DNA from: Brachionus koreanus
Lineage: Eukaryota > Rotifera > Eurotatoria > Ploima > Brachionidae
Assembly (NCBI GenBank): GCA_016987375.1
Contig: PJRA01000509.1
Span: 1,284,295-1,348,294 of the forward strand
DNA: 64,000 nt
Direction: 5' to 3'
In this document: positions 35,101-46,180 of the stretch, one piece after another
Layout of the letters: each line of letters opens with the position of its first letter
Position numbering within the stretch: position 1 is the first letter of the stretch
The notes under the pieces: model-generated
Told to the model about the DNA's origin: nothing
The model's input: only the letters and a program-made list of their open reading frames with translations
The model's database searches: none
Translations under genes and position numbers: made by a program

Positions 35101-36924
35101 TGAAGATTTAATGCTCGAAATAGTACTTGAGGTGTCTGATTCGACTGAGTACAAACTTGTGTTACTATTTATAGATCTAGCTGAGTCTTGTTTTTTGCCA
35201 TAGTTCAAAATTATTGACTTGGAAAAGTAGTCATAGCCATTAGAATAGAAATCTTTAAAGCAAAATGTCGATGGGTCTTTAACATATCTTATACGCTTTA
35301 TTAATTTGCCTAGATAATAATTAAAACAAACTAATAAGCATTTTAAAAGTGATATTTCTTCATCTGATTCTTGATTATTGGTAAATTTTACAGTCAGATC
35401 AATCAAAATTTTCAGAATGGTTGATCGCTGTAAGAATACTTCAGCTGGAAAATCATTAAAGACAATGGTTTGGAGAAAGGTACAATAGCTTTTTATTTTC
35501 TTTGGATCATTGCTTTTCAACGAACTAAAAATAATGTTTTTAGTCAAAATTGGTTAAATTTTTTAAATTACTTTTCAGCTGTTTTTAAAAATTGAATATC
35601 CATTTGGGTTAATGGAAGCCAATAGAATGTACTTTTATCACAGTTTTCTTTGTGTTCATAGTGCGTTTGGAAAAGGTTGCGAGTGTTTATGCTCAAAGCA
35701 TTTGAATTGATGCTAATACTTTGCTGATTTATTCGTGATCGTGAAGAAAAAACCGATGAATGAGTCATATTTTGTGAAATTTGATCAGAATCCGAATTTA
35801 GCATTAATTTGTTCTTGAAAAAATAAAAAAATAAACTTTAATCTTTCTTATTGACTACCCATCATTGAAGATTAAAGTTCAATTAATAATTAACAGCTTT
35901 ATTTTTTAAACAAATATAAAACTATTGAATTCAAATTTAGTTTTATAAATAAAAAATATTCTTTTTAAAATTTAATTTCAAATGATTTTTGTAAAATTTT
36001 TAAAAATCATTATTTTTAAAAATATTCTTCTGAAGATATTCTTCTATAATCAACTTTTTTTGATTAAATCTAATTTTTAATCTACTATTTGATTAGTTTT
36101 TGAATAAATTTGATCTAAGTCATGCTTTTTCAGAACTGTAAACTTTAAATTTAAAAACAATATAGAATACTAAACTGAATAAAAAAAAACATAAAATATA
36201 ATATTTAATTGAAATTCATTAATATTTTTTACTCGATTTTTCAGTTAATAATTTAAATTTAAAAACATACCTTAGTATAAAAATGCTCATTAATGGAATT
36301 ATTTGAAGTATTTTTTTGTGAAAAATTTTTTGATGCATCGAATTTATTACATGATCTGGCACTAGAAGGTTGTTCATGAGATGAAGAGTCATAATTATGA
36401 TTCATTTGAGCTTGAAGTTGCCTCAAATGAGTGTCCAAATCATTTGAATTAAATGAATTGCCATGTGACATGGATGAAGTCAAAATTTTACTAGATTCTA
36501 GACTTGAATTTCCAATTAAATCCAAAAGTTCTTCGATCTTTAGTTTTAAAGATTGATTATCTGAATATTCTTTTTTAAGAGAATTCAAAAAATTTAATCC
36601 ATTTATCTCATAAATATTCTTTGTAGCTGATCTTGATTTTTCGACTAATTGAATAAGTAAATTCAAAGCTTTTTCATGTTGAGTGAATTCTTCAAAATTG
36701 AATAGATCAAAAAGTTTAATGAAAAGTTGTTTGTGTTGGCTCAAATCTTCTTCGGAGACTACATGCGATTCCAATTTTGATATCAAATTGTCCAAAGATC
36801 TCACACGAATTTCGTCTAATTCATGGCCCAATTTCTTTATAATCAAATTCAATGAGTTAGATTGTTCCAATGATTGATCCGATTGAGTATTGGTTGAATA
36901 AGAATCGATAACAACCGAATCCAT
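23189..36924 (-). CDS. RTTN: Rotatin, 13 exons
   Basis: Large armadillo-repeat centriole/basal-body protein needed for centriole elongation, ciliogenesis and left-right patterning. Exons (minus strand): 36924-36271, 35813-35572, 35524-34456, 34404-34088, 32907-32781, 32716-32474, 32424-32243, 31466-29817, 29757-29328, 28964-28514, 27136-26258, 26205-25342 and 23439-23189. All junctions are GT-AG and phase-consistent, giving 2,452 residues (human 2,226). The N-terminus 'LIIKKLGHELDEIRVRSLDN' matches the rotatin N-terminal domain. Other matches are 'YWLPLTQMD', 'FNDFPAEVFLQR' and, near the end, 'LRNLSFNQANKSKLVSN' and 'LDSLLYDFQKSKVILKN'. A Ser/Asn/Lys-rich insert in exon 3 explains much of the extra length. 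The last intron (1.9 kb) contains a 108-N gap and a LINE fragment; no exon is needed there because the phases match. Confidence 0.93.
23612..23719. other. Assembly gap (108 N) in the last rotatin intron
   Basis: A run of N. Coding phase is continuous across the intron without any extra exon, so probably no coding sequence is missing. Confidence 0.99.
24182..24500 (-). mobile_element. LINE reverse-transcriptase C-terminal fragment in rotatin intron 12
   Basis: The reverse complement reads 'GMYGNIWNYWI', a stop, 'FDFTFPCLVSLETYVKRLEV' and on to 'VIQYSAVCSILKLKFD', 'LLGVSNRFYELSKRYV', with a stop at 24182. The pattern (xFPCLxxxxxxxxKRLQxIQxxAxxSILKLxxDT, then 'lxvxxRfxeLxxxYv') is that of the end of a LINE ORF2. 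It is on the same strand as rotatin and truncated at its 5' side. Confidence 0.6.
27585..27691. mobile_element. Possible decayed TTAA-type element end
   Basis: 'ttaacactag' at 27585 is identical to the first ten bases of the piggyBac-type MITE at 14687, and 'ggcttctattag' near 27676 resembles its right end. The inner sequence is not alike and the ends are degenerate, so this is weak. Confidence 0.25.
28177..28410. mobile_element. MITE-like element in rotatin intron 10
   Basis: Terminal inverted repeats of 25 bp with one mismatch: 28177-28201 ('gatttttgactagaaggtct' and on) and 28386-28410. The total is 234 bp with no coding capacity. No clear target-site duplication was seen. Confidence 0.7.
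33309..33922. mobile_element. MITE with 22-bp TIRs and 9-bp target duplication (rotatin intron 4)
   Basis: The left end 'ggtttgctttaaaacctaca' (33309) and the right end (33901-33922) are inverted repeats over 22 bp with two mismatches. Both sides are flanked by 'aactaaaaa' (33300-33308 and 33923-33931), an exact 9-bp target-site duplication. Inner subterminal inverted repeats pair around 33,345-33,380 and 33,515-33,560. Nine-bp duplications are typical of Mutator-like elements; hAT elements make 8 bp, which cannot be excluded because of the A-rich flank. Confidence 0.75.
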
Positions 36925-37250
36925 TTTTTCAATTTTTTACTTTAAAAAAATTGTTGTTTCTTTGAATAAATTAAATCCTTGTAAAATGGACTTGAATTTT
37001 AAATTAATTATAAATAAATCCGATGCAAAAATATCTTCAATTTTTTTAATGTTGTTTCTATGGAAAATATTTAATAGGGTCACATTTTTTCTACATTTTT
37101 TTCATTTCTTAATTTAAAGGTCATAAAAATGAAAAATTTGAGCCAATTTTTTTAAAAATATTGAAATTTTATTTATTTTTTTTTAGAAAAAAACTTTTAT
37201 AGCCAAAAATTATTGAAAAAATATTAATTTAGAAAAAATTTGAGTATCAA

Positions 37251-37962
37251 TTATTTTTCTGATTCATTTTGATCACCAGTCCATAATTCACTATCATTTA
37301 AGCGGTTATAATTTTGAGGTAGCAAATTCTTGAGATCAATTTGTCTAAAATATTCAAGCCGATGACTAAAAAAAAAAAATTCAACTATTTAAAAAAATTC
37401 TTTTTTAAGATATTTACAAATTTGGATTTTCATATTTTCCATAAGGTGTTGGAAACAAACTCTCATACACTCGGTTTTCACCAGATCCATGAATAGCATA
37501 TGCATTGAATTTAGTAATGTTGCTAGGAAAATATGCTTCCGGTATTTTTGCATTTCCTTGCCATCGATTTTCTGAAATCTCAGATTTATAATCAAAAATA
37601 AGACCCTTTCTGACTACATCTTGCGGTCCTTTAAGCAACAGAGAAATAAAATGTCCATGTGGGCTAAATTCTAATTCTAAATATTTTCCTTCCTCGTTAA
37701 GGAAAAACACTTCGGTCACTTCGTAGTCCCATAGATTAAAAAATTCTCCAACGTTTTGAGAAGGTTTGGGAGGATCATTGAAGAAAGGGCCATCTATTTT
37801 AATTAAGAGATTTGAGTCATCTGAATCCAAAGAAAAGTTAACCGGTTCATGGTTTATAGATTGATTATTCCAAGTTGTTGTTATTTTAAAATTTAATTGA
37901 GTCATTATTGGTATTATTAGAAATAAAATATTTAAAATGAACCTAATTATTAATAATTGCAT
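37251..37962 (-). CDS. C4orf33 homolog (UPF0462 family), 2 exons
   Basis: Exons 37962-37418 and 37365-37251 join in phase 2 into 219 residues. Matches to the family are dense: 'HEPVNFSLD', 'APFF-DPP'-like 'GPFFNDPPKP', 'LWDYEVTEVFFLN', 'YLELEFSPHGH', 'AYFPSNITKFNAYAIHG' and 'FHRLEYFRQIDL' across the junction. The function of UPF0462 is unknown; the fold resembles a carbohydrate-binding-type beta-sandwich in some predictions, which I cannot verify here. Human C4orf33 starts at the equivalent of Met20 (37905). The upstream ATG adds a hydrophobic stretch ('LLIIRFILNILFLIIPI') that would act as a signal peptide, so either start is possible. It sits 326 bp upstream of rotatin on the same strand. 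Confidence 0.9.
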
Positions 37963-38689
37963 TCTTTTTTTTAATTTTGAATTTAGATGAATGAATATTT
38001 ATTGAAAAATAAAAAACTAATTTTACAGAGTTTTCAGTTAATCCAAATCTCACTGTCTACTATAAGTTATGTGCAAATATTAAGTTTGTTTTCTTTTTAG
38101 TATTTAATCCCACATTCTTTTTTAATAATGTTAAAAGTTATAGTCGACGTTTTGTTGATCATTGAAAATTTGCTTAAGCTGTAGGCTAAAATTCTACAAG
38201 AATAAACAAAAATGTTTGATAAACAAAAAATCTTCTAAATGAATTAAATAATAATTAATTTACAATGAAAAAAAAAAACAAATAAGAAATTTTTTATTTC
38301 TTTATATCAAAAAGACTTTTTTCGATTCATTTTAAATAAATGTATTTTTAATGTAACCTTACTAACAAGGCTAGCCTTTTCAATAATATTTTCTTAATAT
38401 TTTGTTTTATTTTAAAAAATATGGAATAGTTTAATTGTCAGAAATTATTGCTGTCCAAAGATGAAGCTCAAGCAAGGCTGAATTTTAAAATAAGGATATA
38501 TAGTCACCGATATCACCTGGACTAAATACATTTAACTTTTTTATGGAGAATTTTTTTGTTATTTTAGAAAAAGACATAAAATAAAGCATCAATTAGATTT
38601 TAATTGATCATTGTTTTTATTACCTTAATAAAAAGAAAGTAAATTTTTTTTTAAAGTAAAAAAGGTGCAACTAAGTATGTTTCACTTTT
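37963..38689. other. Intergenic AT-rich sequence
   Basis: No coding frame recognised. The right part may belong to the hAT element whose transposase end follows. Confidence 0.4.
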
Positions 38690-38885
38690 TTGCAGTGTTT
38701 TTCTTAAAGGTTTTTTATTCCAACATTAGCAACGCTTGCACAAAAATTCTTCTTCAGGACCAGTTGAACGGCTTTTTTCTAAATCTGGATATATCAACCG
38801 ACCACATAGGTCAAGATTAACCTATACCTATTCATTGAAGACACAACTTTATTGGTTAGTAAAAGGATTTAATCAGGAACTAAAT
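38690..38885 (+). mobile_element. hAT transposase C-terminal (dimerisation domain) fragment
   Basis: Reading + with one frameshift gives 'FYSNISNACTK', then 'SSSGPVERLFSKSGYINRPH' and 'RSRLT'. This is the conserved hAT C-terminal dimerisation motif (ATSAPVERxFSxxGxIxxPxRsRLs). The rest of the transposase and both ends are missing, so this is a fossil. The open frame that continues to 39101 is probably not part of the domain. Confidence 0.75.
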
Positions 38886-39124
38886 AGAAAAAAACTTTTT
38901 ATTGTAAGAAAAAGAAAATCTTGGACTTTTAAAAATAAAAAACTAATATTAAAGTCCGGACTTGGACTTGGCTTGAGACTTTTAAACAATAATTTAGATA
39001 TACAATTTTTAGTTTTACTAGTTATTTCTTTATTATTAGCTTTAATATTATCAATGTTTAAATTAAGGAATTTATTTTTAAAAACACAACATAAGTTTTA
39101 GTTGAATGATGTGAATTTGAATTA

Positions 39125-41186
39125 TTAATTTGAATTAATATTTCTTTGTTTTTCATTTAATTTATCGTCTATTGCATTCGTTGTCGTTTCCGAGTTCTCC
39201 TGTGTCGTTAAAAATGGAATTGTAGTCGTAATGGTTTGAGTCGAATTGATACTATTCGTTGTCGTTGTCGTTGTCGAATCAATAGTTACCAAAATTGTTT
39301 GAATAATTGATGAATTAAGAACCTCGATTTCTTAAGTTTTGCAATTATTAATTAACAAGAAGTGACAAATCAAGAACGGGGAATATTGCCATAAATAAAT
39401 TTTTTTTATTTAAGTGTAGTTTTAATTTTCTCAAAAATCAAAATCGACCAAGACAGCTTTTGAAAGCTCGTCCTTTAAGCTTTAAAAAAATCATAAAGTC
39501 ATCCTTTTTCATTTATGTTATCATAAAGAATTTTCAACCAGATCTTTATATACTTTTTTATTAAAACTTGTATCCTAGAAGTCGAATGGAACCTCGAATC
39601 ACCTTAATATTATAAGGGCACAATTTCCTTATATTCATGTACATTTGTACAAAATTTTGTGAAAATCGAATTTTTCTATCAAAAGCAATCGATAAAAAAA
39701 CACTTTTTTACGAATATGAATCTTTTAGAATTCTTAAAAATGGGCTTTTTTTGACGGTTTTTTGAGCATATCTTATGAACGAAAAATGATAAAATTATTA
39801 TTTAAATATCGTTAGAGAGCTAGAACAGTCTAAACTATGATTATTTGGTTTGCTTTTCCAAAAAAAAATTAGTATAGGACATTGCGCTAAGAATAGAGTA
39901 GCAGGTACGTTTTTGGCCAGAGAAAATTCCAAGTATACACAAGTCGAAACCTAAACCAAAAAAAATTAACAATAAAAGCTTGTTAACATGTGTCTAAAAT
40001 TTCAGCCTTATCCCATTATCCTTTCATATTTTTTAATACCTTTTAAGTTTGTTCAACACATTTTGACACCCCTTAATTGAACAAAATTTTTATTTTAATT
40101 TTGATTATTCAATAAATGCCATAAATTTAACTATTATAATTTTTTTTTCAAATTTATATTCTTAATAATTTCATAATAAAAACAATTCAATTAATTTCAA
40201 TAATTAAATTAATAAAATTTTTATTTATTTAGTGACGTATATTTGATTTAATTTTGCCCAATTTATTTTATTTAATTACTGACTATTTAAGTATATCTGC
40301 TAGCTGTATAATTTATTGTACTAAAGCTTTTCAAAAAAATAACTTAAAATTAGTTAATAACCGAAACAAAAATTTGACAAACTTTCAAAATTATTAAAAT
40401 TTTTACTTGGATTATTAAGAGTGATTACCAGAGGAATTGCAACACATATTCCACAAGCTACCAAAACAAAGACACAAATACATGGAGCTATTACTATGAC
40501 ATTGCGACTCATAAATTTTTTATCTTTCTTTTCTTCTTTTTTTGTTTCGTTTTTTTCATTTTTACCATCGTTTTTATTTTTTTTCATTTTTTTTCTTTCT
40601 TTGGCCGTCTCATTTTTCTCATCATTGTTTGTTTTAGCTTCACTTGAAGATTTACCCATTTGATCTGTTTGGCTTTTATCTGAGTTACTAATCTGTGGAT
40701 TTTTTTTTTCATTTTCAATCATCTTGGAAAAAGATGGACTCTTTTCATCATCTTTGCTTTCTTCTACAATGCTTTTCTCTAATGGAGGAAATTTAAATGT
40801 GTCAGATTGTTCAGGCGCTACTAAAGTCTTTTCAAATAATTCATCATCTGGTAATATCATAGGATAGTCTGTTTTATCACTAATGATAGGAGGTGTTTTA
40901 TGAGTTTTATAACTGTAACTCATAGGTGAAAGCATTCTACTCTTATTTAAATTACTGCTGAAAATAGGAAGCGACTTGGTCTCTGGCGAATTGAAACGGT
41001 ATTTTTCATCATCAAAAAAATCATTTAAACTCTGGCTTGTGAATTTATTTTCATCAGGTATGCGAGCTCTATTTATCGATTGATTTGATGAAGGTTTAAA
41101 GCTGGAATAAACAGGAGAACGCGTTAATGGTTCTGGTGGTTTGTAAAACTCTAGACCTGTCAGCGATGGCCTTGATTTTTCGATCT
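39125..41186 (-). CDS. Unrecognised single-pass membrane protein, 5' part missing
   Basis: The main exon (about 41186-40407) encodes a Pro/Ser-rich, then Lys/Glu-rich charged region, followed by one transmembrane segment ('NVIVIAPCICVFVLVACGIC' and on) preceded by 'KKEEKKDKKF'. By the positive-inside rule the N-terminal part is cytosolic (type II). A donor at 40407 in phase 1 fits an exon at 39330-39125 that encodes a Thr/Ser-rich tail ('LVTIDSTTTTTNSINSTQ') ending at a TAA; this join is inferred from phase and composition only. No ATG occurs near the start of the main exon, and an acceptor-like 'attaag' precedes it, so at least one 5' exon is unidentified. I recognise no family. A mucin-like extracellular tail is the best description. 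Confidence 0.5.
39178..39274. repeat. Short 'gtcgtt' microsatellite
   Basis: Repeats of 'cgttgt' and 'gtcgttgtcgtt' on the + strand. Read on the minus strand in the proposed mucin-like exon they encode a Thr run. Confidence 0.6.
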
Positions 41187-44100
41187 TAATCAATTTAAAG
41201 TAAAAATAAATCTTGTTTTCTTTATTTCATTATTACATAATCAAATATGAACGGCTCTTTAGAAAAAGTATTGCTGTTATTATAAGGATATTGGTTTCTT
41301 TTATTTCCATAAAGCTTTAAAACAGACAATTTTAATAAAAATTTAATGGGAATTTATTCGTTAATTCAATAAATTTTCAAGAAATATTTATAACCTATTT
41401 AAAATGGATTTCCGATTACACATGATAGATGATAAATGAAAGAGGAGATTTCAAAGCGAAAATGATTCAATCTTTCAGTGTTAAATCTGACCGAATTGGC
41501 GAAATGTTAAAAGCATCACATGAAATAGAGAACAGTCTTGTTAAAAGGGGAATAAAGTGTAATAAGAGAAACTATATGAACAAAAAGTAATGACTTTATG
41601 CTCCACAAAGTGTGAGTAAGGAGAAAAAAAATAATTTAACTATTACGTTGTAAGACTATTGTTTAAACCTCTCTGAAAATCAATTCTGATATATTGGGTT
41701 CATTAGATTTTTGAATAATAATTTTTACTTAAATAGTAACAATTAATAAAATTTAAAAAAATTAGTTATATTATTTGAAAAAAATTAATTTTTTGTATAG
41801 AATAATAAGAATAAAAGATAAAGAGCCATGGGCCAGGGATTCTGGTTTAATTCAAGTCTGAATTCTCGAAAGGAACTACTATTCCAGGGGAAAGAAAAAA
41901 TTATGTAACTAAATGGGACAAAATAAATGAGCAGATGAAAGAAAAGTATTTTTTATATATTACAAAGTTACATATTAAAAATATAAAATTATTTTTTTTA
42001 AAAATTGACTAAATGCAAAATATCTATATGAATTATAACAAATAAAATTACTTTGTTAAAAATATCTATTTCCATATTTTAAAAAATGAAATTAAATTTT
42101 AGCTTTTTAAAGCCAAATTAATCTAGTTTTGAATTAATTTGTTTAGTTTCGATAGCAATTTTTTAAAGAAAGCTTATTTTTATTAATTTCACCAACTCAA
42201 TTATTCAACTTTGATTTTCTACAGCAATGTTAAAAAGGTACGCTTTGGAGCATTGTTAGGTATGAATTATCTTAAGTCTAAGTAAAATCAACTAAATATT
42301 TACTCTAAGGAATCAATCAAAATTCAATTTTATTTTAAATTAAAATTTAAATTAAAATGTAAAGATATTTTTTATTTCAATTCAATATTTAAATAAAATA
42401 AGACTTGAATAAAAAAAGACGCTAATTAAATTGATTTAAAGCGATATTTTTTTAAAGATTTCATCTCTTGATTAAAATTTTACCTTCAAAGTTTTTCATT
42501 TTTTATAGATTCAATAATTAAATTATTTTTTTAAATCAACCCATATCAAATAAAAGCTCATCAATCATTTTGATTTTCCAAAAATTTCTATAAATTTTCC
42601 TGATATGAAAAAAAAACAAAACGTTTAATTGATTTATATTTAAACTATTCAAAATACGAAAATTTATCAGATGAATCAGAAAATTCAAAACAAATAAAAC
42701 CTATTTTTATTGATTTCTACAAATTGACCATTTTGTCACCAAATAAACCCAAATTTTTTTTTTAATAAATTAAGTTAAAATATTTATTTTAGCTTAAGTG
42801 AAAAATATTTTGAATTAACAATTAATCTTTAAATTGAATTTTAACTTTTTTCTTTATTTAGAAAAATTTAATTTTTTAGTGGTCACAACCTAACCTATTA
42901 ACACCGAAAAATTAACCATGAAATTTTTTCAATAATTATATTTTTTTATTTTTGAACTAAATCTAATTTAACAAAAGTTGTAGGTACATATTTATTTAAG
43001 GTTTAACATTTTTTTTACCTATTTTCTCATTTTTTAATGTTTTTTATAAAATTTTTAATGACTTTTACATCGTCAAAATTGTGTCCATTGAAATAAATAA
43101 ATATTGAAATCAAGTTTAAACACAAAAATTTTTTTTAAATTTTCACCCATTTTGAAAAAAAAAAACTTGGAACTAAAAAAGTATCATTTGTTCGGAAGAT
43201 TTATTCTAAAGTTTTTTTTTTAAGTATTTAGTTAAGTTATTAATTCCGCATGATATATGAACATTTCAAAAGTCATCACCGAATTAACCCATTATTCCTT
43301 TTTCACTTGATTAATAAAAAATTTAAAATTTTTAAGAAAAAGTCATATTTTTTTGTAAAAAAAATTTGTTGTCTTTGTACTCTTTTATATAAAAACAATA
43401 ATATCTTTTTTGATTTATGAAGATTTAAAATTTCCTTTAAAAAATGATATAAATTTTATAAAATTATTAAATTTTTTTATAATATATTTATGTATTAAAA
43501 AAACGTGAAAAAATGCTTGGTGCTTCTAGTGTTAAAAGGTTTTTTGATCCAATTTAGCCATCAATAAAATAAAAATAAAAAAAACAGTCAGTTCTCAATT
43601 GTTAAATTTTTTTTCGAGGGCGCTCATAAAGCTTAATATCTGATATAATCTTGAAGAGAATATTCTTAAACTTGAGGTATCAGTTTAAGAAATATGCTAA
43701 GTTTGAATTTTACAATAATTTTAAACCTTCAGCATGGCAAGAACTTTAGAAAAGGCAAATCAATATATTGGCATCATAAAAAGCTTTAGTATTATGGTGA
43801 GAACAGCTTAAATTTAATCTCAAAGTACTATAATAGAATGTTTTTGGTTTTAAAATGGTATAGACATTCAAATATCAAGTCAAACCAACTAATACGCTAC
43901 ATTATTTGTTTCTTTAGCTATCTATATTACGTTCTATTCAAAAAATACTTATTTTGAGATATTTCGATTCTTATAAAATTAACATTTAAAGTTAAATTCT
44001 TATTTTAATTTTATTTTTGAAAAAAAAAAAAACACAAAAAAAATTAATTAAATTATATTTTTCTTTAATTTTTTAATTTGCAAAAAAAGTCGGTCAAAAT

Positions 44101-44277
44101 CTACTGAAATTAGTGATTAATTTTTGTTTCCTAGATAATTTTGATCACAGTTTATATTCAGCGATTAAATTCTAAAATCTTCTAAAAATTAAATTTTATT
44201 TAAAAGAATTCAATCCGAATACTTTTGTCTAATAGTTTTAATTTGTTTAGAATATTTCAGTAGACTTCGAGTAGACT
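41187..44277. other. 3-kb intergenic AT-rich region
   Basis: No recognised gene. It contains a 42-codon open frame on + (41462-41590, 'MIQSFSVKSDRIGEMLKASH' and on), which I cannot assign, and the truncated MITE copy at 43381-43535. Missing 5' exon(s) of the membrane protein on the minus strand may lie here. The rest is homopolymer-rich A/T sequence. Confidence 0.4.
43381..43535. mobile_element. Truncated second copy of the TTAA MITE
   Basis: The sequence ending 'atgcttggtgcttctagtgttaa' region (right end at 43535) matches the right two thirds of the element at 14687-14897, including the inverted repeat and TTAA. No left inverted repeat is found, so the copy is 5'-truncated or eroded. Confidence 0.7.
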
Positions 44278-45546
44278 TTACTCTTTTAAAATGTTTGGTT
44301 CAAATATAGATTTTAGATCTTTGACTTTTATTTGAGAGCATACTTCTTCAAGATCAGGTATTTTTTGCTTGGCTGATTTTTTCAAAGTTCCGTTTGGTGA
44401 AACCGGTGTCTGAAAGTTTATTTTTGTTTTCATTAAACCAGTCTGCGAAGAATTTCTAGAAAATTTGCCGCGCACAAAATAGTTAGTACTGGCTGATGCT
44501 TCATTTTTGATTTTCTCAAACTGTTCAATCTTTGATTTCACATCATACAATGGATTTGAATTTGGACGCTTTGTCAGTGTTCTATTTGGAAACGAGGATA
44601 CTCGTCTTAGAAAGCAGCTCTTGTTTTTAATCAGATTGTTAATTTCATTTCTTTTTTTCTCATTTAGATATCTACTATTAGCCAATTCGTTCAATTTCAA
44701 TGTTGACATTTTGTTCAGCTCACCTAGCGATTCCAATAGTTCATGTTCTTCCTCATCTACATTGGTTTCAGTGCATTCGAACACTTTGGCTTCATCTATT
44801 AGCCCGTCTTTTTTACCAGAATCATAGATTTCAACTTGACAAATTTCCAATGGTTCTACTTCAACACAAACTTCTGGCTCATTCGGAGCCTCAATTTTTA
44901 GTAAACTGATTAAACTTTTTGATGATTTATTTTTAAGTTGGTCTTCTTGGCTCACTTTAATCTCTGATAAGGAAGTGCACTTTATTTTGGACCAAGATGA
45001 AGACATTTTTTCAGACTCATTAATTTCTTCATTGTTTGCGTGAAGAATTTCCTCATCGGGCAAATTGTTCACAATAAAAGTTACGCTCTTTTTCGATAGA
45101 GAATCCTCAGAACTTAAATCTTGTTCAGCAGCATTTTTCTCAAACTCTGCACTTTTAGCGCAAATCAAGGTAGATTGCTTACCATCATCTTGTGATTGCA
45201 TCAAGTGTTTATTTTTTACAAAACTATACGATGAAAGCTTGGTCTCTGATTCGTTTGAATCGCTTGAGTCACTTGATTCATAAATTTGTTCCTGTTCGGC
45301 CTCAAAAACCTTAGAATTACGGACTAAATATTGGCTGCTTTTTCTATTCGATGGACTACGTCTGACCACACAATGCTTCAACTTCTCATTTAGAACATCT
45401 GGATCTAGATTAATTTTGCGGTTTCTGATGGCAAATTCTGTGGAATGAATTTCTTCATTGGATTCCAAGGAGCTTTCATTTTTTAAATCAATTCTTGTTT
45501 TGTATATGCTTCTTTTAGAACTGTTGCTTCCCGGAGAATCCGACAT
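44278..45546 (-). CDS. Unrecognised acidic, Ser-rich protein, single exon
   Basis: 422 residues from an ATG at 45546 to a TAA. The protein is rich in Ser, Glu, Lys and Asn with low-complexity acidic stretches ('YESSDSSDSNESE'), so it is probably largely disordered. 'KKSVTF' at residues 152-157 fits the RVxF-type docking motif for protein phosphatase 1. A predicted helical part lies near residues 270-300, and the C-terminus ends in 'QIKVKDLKSIFEPN', a possible short conserved motif. A single long frame in DNA this AT-rich, with normal codon use, supports a real gene. I recognise no homolog and assign no function. Divergent in orientation from nothing close; more than 2 kb separates it from HSPE1. 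Confidence 0.7.
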   Translation of the reverse strand: MSDSPGSNSSKRSIYKTRIDLKNESSLESNEEIHSTEFAIRNRKINLDPDVLNEKLKHCVVRRSPSNRKSSQYLVRNSKVFEAEQEQIYESSDSSDSNESETKLSSYSFVKNKHLMQSQDDGKQSTLICAKSAEFEKNAAEQDLSSEDSLSKKSVTFIVNNLPDEEILHANNEEINESEKMSSSWSKIKCTSLSEIKVSQEDQLKNKSSKSLISLLKIEAPNEPEVCVEVEPLEICQVEIYDSGKKDGLIDEAKVFECTETNVDEEEHELLESLGELNKMSTLKLNELANSRYLNEKKRNEINNLIKNKSCFLRRVSSFPNRTLTKRPNSNPLYDVKSKIEQFEKIKNEASASTNYFVRGKFSRNSSQTGLMKTKINFQTPVSPNGTLKKSAKQKIPDLEEVCSQIKVKDLKSIFEPNILKE

Positions 45547-46180
45547 GACTAGTTTTAAATTTACAGTTAAGTTTACTAAAAATTTAGAAATGAATAAAAC
45601 TTAAATCGATTATAAATGATGAACTGGACTTTGAATGAGTGAGATTTAAGTGATTAAGTTTCTTTAATAATTGGGCGCGGTAAATATTTGTTTGCTCAAC
45701 AAATTTTAAATAATTGTTAGTAAATTTACTTTAAAACCCTTATTATTAAGACAACGATCAGTTGACTTAGAATCAAGCTTAACCTACCTTAAGTTAAGCA
45801 TAATCCTTAAACTCTTATTAATTCAATATTTATTATAAATTTGAAATGCATTCTTTTGCAGACTTCTAAAGTCATTTCGATACAATTAGTAAATTAGGCA
45901 GATTAAAATTTTTTTCTCTTGGTTATAATTAATAAATTTTTTTATAAAATATTCAAATTAAAATAATTTGTTTTGACTAATAGTTTTCTAATTGAAAAAT
46001 TTAAACTAAAGCTAAATTTTTCAGTTGAAAAAAATTTATTTAAAAAAATAATATATTATTTTTACTTGAGTTCATTCATTTATAAATAATAGTTCTCAAA
46101 TCCGAATAATCTTTTCAGTAATTAAAGGCTGATTTTATATATTCTTTTAATTGAATTTTTACTAAATTTTCACCACCAAA
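45547..46180. other. Upstream region of the acidic Ser-rich gene
   Basis: AT-rich and includes the presumed promoter of the minus-strand gene. No motif is clear enough to call. Confidence 0.35.

Noticed and set aside
41462..41590. 42-codon + frame ('MIQSFSVKSDRIGEMLKASH')
   Set aside because: It has plausible composition but no family, no splice context and no neighbour to join; expected by chance at this length.
41821..41905. Short frame starting 'MGQGFWFNSSLNSRKELLFQ'
   Set aside because: Only about 26 codons, with no supporting context.
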